Below are positions 7,274 to 13,082 of a DNA stretch of 16,437 bases, in pieces. Within the stretch, counting starts at the first letter, position 1. Every line of letters begins with the position of its first letter. The notes beneath the pieces are model-generated. The model did no database searches, was not told where the DNA came from, and saw only the letters and a program-made list of their open reading frames with translations. The translations under genes were made by a program, and so were the position numbers. Source of the stretch: an uncultured Actinomycetes bacterium (GTDB lineage Bacteria > Actinomycetota > Thermoleophilia > Gaiellales > F1-60-MAGs149); the NCBI GenBank assembly GCA_903847495.1, contig CAINDT010000098.1, positions 1-16,437 of the forward strand. Direction: 5' to 3'.

Positions 7274-8151
7274 CCGAGGCGGTCGAGCAGCGCGGGATCG
7301 TCACGCCAGCCGCGCTGCGTGCGCACGCGCAACTCGAGCATCACCTTGCCGCCGATGATCCGCTCGATCCCTGGACGGGCAGACGTGCCGATGTCGCGGA
7401 TCATGGCGCCGCCGGCGCCGATCACGATGCCCTGCTGCGACTTCGAATCCACGTAGATCGAGGCCTCAATGCGAGCGGCACGGCGGCGGGTGGGCGGGTC
7501 GTACTCCTCGACGACGACCGTAAGGGCGTGCGGTACCTCGTCGCGCAACCGCCGCAACGCCTGCTCGCGGATCAGCTCCGAGATCTGCAGGCGAACGGGA
7601 TCGGACGAGCGCGCCTCATCGGGGAACAGCGCCGGCCCCTCGGGTGCGAGGCGAACCAGATCGTCGATCAGCGCTGGCACGCCGTCACCGGTCTTGGCCG
7701 ACACGGGATGCAACTCGGCGAATGGTCCGAGCTCCGCGGCGGCCTGCATCGATGCGGCAATGCGCTCCGGCGGAACGCCGTCGACCTTGTTGACAACCAC
7801 GATCACGGGCACACCCGCGGCAAAGGCCGCCTCAGCGCTGGCCCGATCGCCGCCGCCGATGGACTGCGTTCCGTCGAGGACCAGGAGCACGACGTCGACA
7901 TCGGCGAGGGTCTCCGACACACTCTCGGCCATCCGTCGAGTGAGCCCGTCACGGGGAATCTGAATGCCCGGCAGATCGGCAAGCACCAGCTGCCAGCCAT
8001 CGCCGTGTGCGATACCGGCGATGCGACGGCGCGTCGTCTGCGGTCGGCTGGAGGTGATCGTGACGTGCTCGCCCACGATCCGATTGACGAGCGTGCTCTT
8101 GCCGACGTTGGGTCGGCCGGCCAGACCGACGAGTGCGCAGCGGAACTCCAC
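7267..8151 (-). CDS. era: GTPase Era, 16S rRNA-binding ribosome assembly factor
   Basis: Essential GTPase that binds the 3' end of 16S rRNA and helps 30S maturation. With the GTG start at 8151 it has 294 residues, the normal Era size. GTPase motifs: G1 GRPNVGKS (12-19), switch region PQTTRRR (37-43), G3 DLPG (59-62), G4 NKVD (121-124), G5 SAK (151-153). The C-terminal KH domain holds IVIGAGGAMIRDIG (242-255) and RIIGGKVMLELRVR; its GXXG loop is GAGG where many Era proteins have GKGG. The frame is open upstream to 8397, but homology starts right at this GTG and TACCCT lies 6 bases before it. Unlike many actinobacteria, no ybeY, recO or CBS-domain gene flanks it. It is divergent from the GntR gene and convergent with DUF4015. 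Confidence 0.93.
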   Translation of the reverse strand: MEFRCALVGLAGRPNVGKSTLVNRIVGEHVTITSSRPQTTRRRIAGIAHGDGWQLVLADLPGIQIPRDGLTRRMAESVSETLADVDVVLLVLDGTQSIGGGDRASAEAAFAAGVPVIVVVNKVDGVPPERIAASMQAAAELGPFAELHPVSAKTGDGVPALIDDLVRLAPEGPALFPDEARSSDPVRLQISELIREQALRRLRDEVPHALTVVVEEYDPPTRRRAARIEASIYVDSKSQQGIVIGAGGAMIRDIGTSARPGIERIIGGKVMLELRVRTQRGWRDDPALLDRLGP

Positions 8152-8157
8152 CCCCGC

Positions 8158-8163
8158 AGGGTA
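8158..8163 (-). promoter_or_regulatory. -10 element (TACCCT) of era
   Basis: On the minus strand TACCCT is followed by six bases and the GTG at 8151, matching the leaderless spacing elsewhere in the window. It is the main argument, with homology, for the GTG start. Confidence 0.45.
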
Positions 8164-8203
8164 CGTCAGCACGCGTCTCGCCCACCCCGCCCCGCTCGTC
8201 AAG

Positions 8204-8209
8204 TACTCT
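8204..8209 (+). promoter_or_regulatory. Possible -10 element (TACTCT) and ribosome binding site of the GntR gene
   Basis: TACTCT matches TANNNT but ends 15 bases before the ATG at 8225. A GGAG at 8217-8220 sits 4 bases before the ATG, so this gene may have a short leader with a Shine-Dalgarno sequence. The 74 bases between the era and GntR starts serve both divergent genes. Confidence 0.3.
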
Positions 8210-8224
8210 GCTGCGTGGAGTTCT

Positions 8225-8974
8225 ATGAGCACCCCACCCTCTGCACGCGCCACCGTCTTCGCCCCGCTCCAGGTGGAGGGAGCCGTCGAACGGATCGTCC
8301 GCCGCCTCGGCGAGGCGATCGGCACCGGCGTCCTGCAGCCGGGCGAGCGTCTTCCGCCGGAGCTGGAGTTGGCCGATCGTCTTGACGTCGCCCCCATGAC
8401 CTTGCGACAGGCGCTCGCGATCCTGCGCGACGCGGGCTACGTCGAAACCCGCCGTGGGCGCGGCGCCGGCACATTCGTGGTCGACGACATCGCCAGGCCG
8501 CTGGCGCAGGCCCGCCGCATCCCGACGCGCGACGAGTTGCGCGATCTGATCGACTGGCGGCGTGCCGTGGCCGGCGAAGCCGCGTTCCTGGCCGCTGCTC
8601 GCGCGTCCAACGAAGCGCGCACGCTGATCGCGGACGCCGCCGCGCGCGCGGAGTCGTCGGCGTTCGGCGACTTCGCCGGCTATCGGCTTGCCGACAGCGG
8701 CTTTCATCTCGCGGTGGCGGAGACCACAGGCAGTCCGCGCTTGGTCGCCGCCGAGACCGCAGTCCAGGCAGAGCTCGGCGAGATTCTCGGGTCGCTACCG
8801 GGAAGCGAGTCGGTCGAGGCTGTGCGCGCCTCGACCATGGGTCACACGCCGATTCTCGTCGCGATTCTCCAGGCCGATGCCCCCGCGGCTCGCGACGCCA
8901 TGGTTGCGCACGTGGAGGCGACCTACGACTGGATCGTCGGCCTCCATCTCGGCCGACTTGCTGCCGACGCTTGA
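8225..8974 (+). CDS. GntR-family transcription regulator, FadR subfamily with FCD domain
   Basis: Predicted ligand-responsive repressor of the adjacent amine island, 249 residues. The N-terminal winged helix-turn-helix (about 15-88) shows the GntR signature: GVLQPGERLPPELELADRLDVAP, then TLRQALAILRDAGYVETRRGRGAGTFV. The all-helical FCD ligand-binding domain (about 103-245) carries the four expected metal ligands: D157 and H161 in LADSGFHLA, H207 and H229. So it probably senses a small carboxylated metabolite bound at a metal. The ATG is chosen because the family N-terminus begins here; the frame is open upstream only as antisense to era. It ends 31 bases before the P450 gene, and an inverted repeat on that promoter is the natural operator candidate. 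Regulation of the P450 operon is inferred from position only. Confidence 0.9.
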   Translation: MSTPPSARATVFAPLQVEGAVERIVRRLGEAIGTGVLQPGERLPPELELADRLDVAPMTLRQALAILRDAGYVETRRGRGAGTFVVDDIARPLAQARRIPTRDELRDLIDWRRAVAGEAAFLAAARASNEARTLIADAAARAESSAFGDFAGYRLADSGFHLAVAETTGSPRLVAAETAVQAELGEILGSLPGSESVEAVRASTMGHTPILVAILQADAPAARDAMVAHVEATYDWIVGLHLGRLAADA

Positions 8975-8998
8975 TTCTTGAAATCTACGGAGTAGAGT
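8971..8998 (+). promoter_or_regulatory. Predicted promoter of the P450 operon
   Basis: TTGATT (8971-8976, overlapping the regulator's TGA stop) and TAGAGT (8993-8998) are spaced by 16 bases and resemble a sigma-70 type -35/-10 pair. The -10 ends 7 bases before the ATG at 9006, predicting a leaderless or nearly leaderless mRNA. It is the only -10 in the window with a recognisable -35. Confidence 0.5.
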
Positions 8999-8999
8999 T
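8981..8999. promoter_or_regulatory. Candidate operator for the GntR regulator
   Basis: AAATCTACGGAGTAGAGTT is an inverted repeat with 8-base arms around GGA; 7 of 8 base pairs match and the inner TCTAC/GTAGA is perfect. It overlaps the predicted -10 of the P450 operon, so a bound dimer would block transcription. FadR-type GntR proteins bind short palindromes of this size. I found no second full copy; the regulator's own leader shares only GAGTTCT. Confidence 0.45.
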
Positions 9000-9005
9000 C
9001 TCCGC

Positions 9006-10226
9006 ATGGCAACGATCAACTCCCCCATCGACGCGCCGCACCTGCCGTTCTTCGATGTCAACGATCCGTCCTTTTCGGTCCGCTCGGAACTCGTGCGCGC
9101 CGCCCGCGACGCGGGGCCGTACGCACGCACGCCCTACGGACTCGCCGTGCTCCGGTATGAGGAGGTCAACGCGCTCGTCAACGACAAGCGTCTGATCCAG
9201 GGCAGCGCCCGCTGGTCGGAGCACAACGGGATCACGGGAGACTGGGCAACATGGTGGGCCAACATCGTGCTCAACAAAGAGGGCGCGGAACACGTGCGCC
9301 TGCGCAAGCTCGTCAACCCCGCGTTCTCCTCGCGCCACGTCGAGGGACTCGTGCCAAAGTTTCAGGAACTCGCCAACGAACTGATCGACGGCTTCATCGA
9401 CGAGGGTCAGTGCGAATTCATGCACCAGTTCTCGGAGCCGTACGCGACGCGGGTGATCTGCCGGCTGCTCGGCGTGGACGATGGCAACTGGGAGGACCTC
9501 GCCCTGTACGCCGAGAAGATGAGCTTGGCGCTGTCGGTGGCCGCGAAGGAACGCCTCGATGAGGTCGAGTGGGGCCTCGAGCAGATGGGCATCTACGCCG
9601 ACGGCCTCATCGCGGAGCGTCGCGCCGCTCCGCAGGACGATTTCCTGCAGACGCTCGTGGACGCCAACGAGGACGGCGACCGCCTCAGCGACGCCGAACT
9701 GCGGACGACCGTCATCCTTCTCTTCCAAGGCGGCATCGACACCACCCGGAACCAGTTGGGACTCGCGATGGATCTCTTCGTGCGGCATCCGGAGCAGTGG
9801 GCCCTCCTGCGCGAACGACCCGAGCTTGCCGCCAACGCCGTCGAGGAGGTGATGCGTATCCGACCGACCACCACCTGGGTTACCCGGGAGGCCGCCGAGG
9901 ACTGCGACATCGATGGGATACTCGTTCCGAAGGGGACGACGATTCACCTCTTCACCGAATCGAGTGGCACCGATCCGCGCGCCGTCTCGGATCCCGACTT
10001 CGACATCGCCAACGACACGCGCCCCAAGCACTTCGGGTTCGGTGGCGGACGGCACTACTGTCTCGGCCACTTCATCGCGCGCGGCGACATGACCGAGGCA
10101 TTGGCGCTGCTCGCCCAGCGCCTGCCCGGCCTGCGCTATGCCGAGGCGCCGGAGTGGCTGCCCGATTCCGGCAACACCGGACCCGTACGACAGGTAATCA
10201 CGTGGGATCGCGAGGAGGCCCGATGA
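9006..10226 (+). CDS. Cytochrome P450 (class I, bacterial soluble type)
   Basis: Heme monooxygenase of 406 residues without membrane anchor, so cytosolic and dependent on a ferredoxin system. Key elements: C-helix HVRLRKLVNPAFS (96-108), I-helix oxygen-activation motif GGIDTTRN (242-249), K-helix E281-x-x-R284 in EEVMRIRP, and heme loop FGFGGGRHYCLG (343-354) with C352 as heme thiolate. All residues needed for activity are present. No ferredoxin or reductase gene follows, unlike in the known mor-type operons. It leads an operon with the ligase gene (ATGA overlap at 10223-10226) and the binding-fold gene. By context it may hydroxylate or ring-open an amine, or act on its gamma-glutamyl amide. 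The family relation to CYP151 is a suggestion from gene order, not from alignment. The ATG follows the predicted -10 by 7 bases. Confidence 0.92.
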   Translation: MATINSPIDAPHLPFFDVNDPSFSVRSELVRAARDAGPYARTPYGLAVLRYEEVNALVNDKRLIQGSARWSEHNGITGDWATWWANIVLNKEGAEHVRLRKLVNPAFSSRHVEGLVPKFQELANELIDGFIDEGQCEFMHQFSEPYATRVICRLLGVDDGNWEDLALYAEKMSLALSVAAKERLDEVEWGLEQMGIYADGLIAERRAAPQDDFLQTLVDANEDGDRLSDAELRTTVILLFQGGIDTTRNQLGLAMDLFVRHPEQWALLRERPELAANAVEEVMRIRPTTTWVTREAAEDCDIDGILVPKGTTIHLFTESSGTDPRAVSDPDFDIANDTRPKHFGFGGGRHYCLGHFIARGDMTEALALLAQRLPGLRYAEAPEWLPDSGNTGPVRQVITWDREEAR

Positions 10227-11590
10227 CCGACGCCCTGACGACGCACCGCGAGCTCAACGCTCGCGCCGCCGACGAGCTCGCCGCTCGCGTGAAGCAGGCG
10301 AATGTGGAGTTCGTCTACTACCAGTTCGTCTCGATCAACGGGCGCGTGCTCGCCAAGGTCGTCCCGGCTTCGCATCTCAAGCGCAGCCTCGACAAGGGCG
10401 TGCAGTTTCACGGCTCCGCGATTGCGGACGTGGCTGCGGATCGTCACGGCGAGCTGTTTGGCGGCGGGATCGCGGCGGAGGAGTTCGCCGTGATGCCGGA
10501 CGCGGATTCCTTCCAGGTGCTCCCGTGGGAGCCGAGCGTCGGACGCTTCCTGTGCACCCTGTATCGACGAGACGACAGTCATCGCGACCCGGGCGCACCC
10601 CTGTCCACCGACGTCCGCGGAGCCATGCGACGCGCCATTGACGGCTTGGAGCAGCGCACGGGGTACGAGCTGCGCAGCGGCACCGAGCCAGAGGTCACCT
10701 GGAAGGGCGACGGCTACGACCCTGTTGCGCGACCGGGTGTCAGCACGGCGTATCACGCCGGCACGTTGGAGATGACGCGCGAGATCTACCAGCGCGTGAT
10801 CCGGTACGCCCGCGCCATGGAGATCGACATGATCGAGGGCGACTACGAGGACGCCGGACAGATTGAGCTCAACTTCATGTACGACCGCGCCGATCGCACC
10901 GCCGACCGCCTGCTCACGTACCGGCAGATCTGCGTCCAGGTGGCACGCGAGCTCGGCATCGAGGTGACCTTCATGCCCAAGCCCGAGGTGGGCATCATGG
11001 GCAACGGCTGCCACCACAATCTGTCGCTCTGGAAGGACGGGCAGAACGCCTTCGCGGAGGCCGGACGGCGTGAGCTGCACATCACGGAGACCGCCAAGCA
11101 CGCACTCGGCGGACTGCTCGCCCACGCCGCCGAGTCGATGGCCGTGTACGGCAGCACGGTCAACTCGTACAAGCGGTACTGGGACGCCGGGCAGTTCGCC
11201 CCTTCGCGGGTCGATTGGGGCCTCGACGACCGCAGCCGCAGCGTGCGCATCAGCGCCAGCGGTCGGCTCGAGCTGAAGCTGCCCGATTCGATCGTCAATC
11301 CGTACCTCTCCCACGCGCTGATCGCCGGGGCGATGGAGGACGGACTGACGAACGCGATCGATCCTGGCCCGGCACCCGAGCCCGGTGTCACGGGACCCGA
11401 GAAGTTCGACTCGCTACCGCTCACGTTGGGCGACGCGGTCGAGAAGTTCGCCGGCTCTCCGTTCGTGCGAGGAGTCCTCGGCAACGACCTGACCGATCTC
11501 TACACCGAGTTCAAGCGCGACGAGTGGGCCCGCTTCTGCGGAGCCGTCACCGATTGGGAGGACATGATGTACAGGCAGTGGATTCCGTGA
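10223..11590 (+). CDS. Glutamine-synthetase-like gamma-glutamyl-amine ligase
   Basis: ATP-dependent ligase of the GS superfamily, 455 residues, probably joining glutamate through its gamma-carboxyl to an amine, as PuuA, IpuC or aniline-pathway GS-like proteins do. The N-terminal beta-grasp domain spans about 28-115. Catalytic-domain motifs: GTEPEVTW (metal Glu E155, E157), EGDYEDAGQIELNF (E209, E215), GNGCHHNLSLW (260-270), NSYKRYW (314-320), DDRSRSVRI (335-343) and RLELKLPDSIVNPYL (348-362). Several positions differ from ammonia-using GS and PuuA: the E...GQxE segment is a residue shorter, the glutamate-side His is Asn266, the NRS motif is DRS, and the Arg of RxExR is Lys352. It overlaps the P450 by ATGA and the next gene by GTGA; GAGGAGG (10212-10218) is its ribosome binding site. 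It is not expected to be the housekeeping GlnA. Confidence 0.82.
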   Translation: MTDALTTHRELNARAADELAARVKQANVEFVYYQFVSINGRVLAKVVPASHLKRSLDKGVQFHGSAIADVAADRHGELFGGGIAAEEFAVMPDADSFQVLPWEPSVGRFLCTLYRRDDSHRDPGAPLSTDVRGAMRRAIDGLEQRTGYELRSGTEPEVTWKGDGYDPVARPGVSTAYHAGTLEMTREIYQRVIRYARAMEIDMIEGDYEDAGQIELNFMYDRADRTADRLLTYRQICVQVARELGIEVTFMPKPEVGIMGNGCHHNLSLWKDGQNAFAEAGRRELHITETAKHALGGLLAHAAESMAVYGSTVNSYKRYWDAGQFAPSRVDWGLDDRSRSVRISASGRLELKLPDSIVNPYLSHALIAGAMEDGLTNAIDPGPAPEPGVTGPEKFDSLPLTLGDAVEKFAGSPFVRGVLGNDLTDLYTEFKRDEWARFCGAVTDWEDMMYRQWIP

Positions 11591-12306
11591 CCGGCTACGC
11601 GCTCGTCACACCCGGCACGCTGACCCTCGGCTGCGGGGATCTCGACGCAATGCCACTGATGGGGCTGATCCGACCAGACGGCTCCCGTCCGGGCTACGAG
11701 CCCGACGCCGCGCGCCTCGTCGCGGACCAGCTCGGACTGGAACTCGTGTGGGTGCCGTTGTCCTGGAGCGACTTCTACCCCGCCCTGCACGAGCACAAGG
11801 TCGATGGCATTTGGTGCGGCCAGGGCATTACCGATCATCGCCGCACGCTCGCCGACTTCACTCGGCCGTACGCGATCTTCAACGAGTCGCTCGTCACGCG
11901 GATCGAGAGCACGATCTCGAATCCGCTCGAGTGCGCCGGCAAGCGCATCGGCGCGATCGCCATGAGCACCAACATGGCGCTGACCGAGACCTTCCCGGGC
12001 GTCATCCCCGTGCCCTTCGACGGCGCCACTGACGACGTGTACGGCGACATGATCGCGGCCACCCGCTCGGGCGAGATCGACGGCTTCGTGGACGACGATG
12101 TCGTCATGGTCACGCTGGACGATGATCCTGAGCTCCGCCTCGCCTTCACGATCGAGACGCGCAACCAGTGGGGCATCGCGGTGCGCCACGGCGAGGACGC
12201 GCTGCGCTCGGCGCTCGATGCCGCGCTCACGACGGTCATCGAGGATGGCTCACTCGAGACCGTGTGGTCGCAGCACATGCCGGACCTGCCGTGGCCGCTC
12301 GGCTAG
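11587..12306 (+). CDS. Periplasmic-binding-protein-fold (SBP_bac_3) protein without signal peptide
   Basis: A 239-residue protein matching the amino-acid-binding SBP family 3 along its length: GYEPDAARLVADQLGLEL (37-54), WSDFYPALHEHKVDGIW (60-76), ITDHRRTLADFTRPYAIF (81-98), AGKRIGAI (117-124), GEIDGFVDDD (162-171) and a C-terminal LTTVIEDGSLETVWSQHM. Family members are normally secreted and feed an ABC transporter, but this one begins directly with the fold: MTGYALVTPGTLTLGCGD has no basic-hydrophobic signal and no lipobox. The GTG start overlaps the ligase stop (GTGA, 11587-11590), leaving no room for an upstream signal in this frame. No permease or ATPase gene is present. It is therefore probably cytosolic: an intracellular amine or metabolite binder, or an enzyme built on the SBP fold, as cyclohexadienyl dehydratase is. 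Function is unknown. Confidence 0.8.
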   Translation: MTGYALVTPGTLTLGCGDLDAMPLMGLIRPDGSRPGYEPDAARLVADQLGLELVWVPLSWSDFYPALHEHKVDGIWCGQGITDHRRTLADFTRPYAIFNESLVTRIESTISNPLECAGKRIGAIAMSTNMALTETFPGVIPVPFDGATDDVYGDMIAATRSGEIDGFVDDDVVMVTLDDDPELRLAFTIETRNQWGIAVRHGEDALRSALDAALTTVIEDGSLETVWSQHMPDLPWPLG

Positions 12307-12310
12307 GCGG

Positions 12311-12316
12311 TAGGCT
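12311..12316 (+). promoter_or_regulatory. -10 element (TAGGCT) of the PuuD-like gene
   Basis: TAGGCT lies in the 16-base gap after the binding-fold gene, 6 bases before the ATG at 12323. It suggests that the hydrolase has its own leaderless transcript besides read-through from the P450 operon. No Shine-Dalgarno sequence is visible. Confidence 0.4.
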
Positions 12317-12322
12317 CCTCCT

Positions 12323-13042
12323 ATGCGCCCGCCCGTCATCGGCCTGACGGCCTTCCGTCGCGACCTGCCGACGTATCTCGGTGAGCAGACCGACCTCTAC
12401 ACGCTCGACCCGAACTACGCCGATGGCGTCACCCGTGCAGGCGGCCTCCCGCTGATCATTCCGCACAACGAGGATCCCGAGGCCGTGCTGGATCTGCTCG
12501 ACGGGCTGGTTATGACCGGTGGCGGCGATCTGCACCCCGAGCACTACGGCGCCGAGACGGCGACCGAGCTCGAGGACTCGAACGCGGGGGCCGACGAATG
12601 GGAATTGGCACTCGCGCGCGGTGCCCGCGCGCGCCAGCTGCCCGTCTTGGGCATCTGTCGCGGCATGCAGGCCCTTGCGGTGGCCGCAGGCGGCACGATG
12701 ATCCAGGATCTGCGCCCAGAGCACGGCCACCCCATCATCGAGAGCACGCCCGAGGCGCTGATGCAGTCGCGCCACCAGGTGGAGGTTGACGAAGGCTCCC
12801 GCATCGCTCGCGTCATGGGGGAGCGCTCCTTCGACGTCAACTCCATTCATCATCAGGCTGTCGTCGATCCGGGCGACCTTCTCGCGACCGCACGCGTCGG
12901 GCAGGTCGTTGAGGCCCTCGAGAGCACCGGTGATTGGGACGCGATCGGCGTCCAGTGGCATCCCGAGAAGATGCACGAGCCCGGGCAGCAGGCCCTGTTC
13001 GCCTACGTCGTGGATGCCGCCCGTCGGCGACGCGACGGCTGA
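12323..13042 (+). CDS. PuuD-like gamma-glutamyl amide hydrolase (class I glutamine amidotransferase, peptidase C26)
   Basis: Cytosolic hydrolase of 239 residues, likely freeing glutamate from a gamma-glutamylated intermediate, as PuuD does with gamma-glutamyl-GABA. The catalytic triad is visible: nucleophile C112 in LGICRGMQ, H213 and E215 in GVQWHPEKM. Other family motifs are MTGGGDLHPEHYG (64-76), AGGTMIQDL (122-130) and SIHHQAV (174-180). The opening PPVIGLTAFRRD is typical of C26 hydrolases. It fits directly with the upstream ligase: one forms the gamma-glutamyl bond, this one breaks it after the amine has been processed. It is 16 bases downstream of the binding-fold gene and 40 bases before the molybdopterin enzyme. 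The exact substrate cannot be told from PuuD homology alone. Confidence 0.88.
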   Translation: MRPPVIGLTAFRRDLPTYLGEQTDLYTLDPNYADGVTRAGGLPLIIPHNEDPEAVLDLLDGLVMTGGGDLHPEHYGAETATELEDSNAGADEWELALARGARARQLPVLGICRGMQALAVAAGGTMIQDLRPEHGHPIIESTPEALMQSRHQVEVDEGSRIARVMGERSFDVNSIHHQAVVDPGDLLATARVGQVVEALESTGDWDAIGVQWHPEKMHEPGQQALFAYVVDAARRRRDG

Positions 13043-13070
13043 TCACCTGTCCGAACGGCCCCGAGTCCCG

Positions 13071-13076
13071 TACACT
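13071..13076 (+). promoter_or_regulatory. -10 element (TACACT) of the molybdopterin oxidoreductase gene
   Basis: TACACT ends 6 bases before the ATG at 13083, again predicting a leaderless transcript. No clear -35 is seen in the 40-base gap. It supports the 13083 start over the open frame further upstream. Confidence 0.45.
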
Positions 13077-13082
13077 CGCGAC

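Noticed and set aside
5622..7358. Open frame of about 580 codons on the plus strand over the DeoC-like and DUF4015 genes
   Set aside because: Low-complexity Arg/Pro-rich translation in another frame of the real DUF4015 gene, with no domain.
8152..8397. N-terminal extension of Era up to 8397
   Set aside because: The extension is low-complexity, antisense to the GntR gene and absent from the Era family; the GTG at 8151 gives the normal length.
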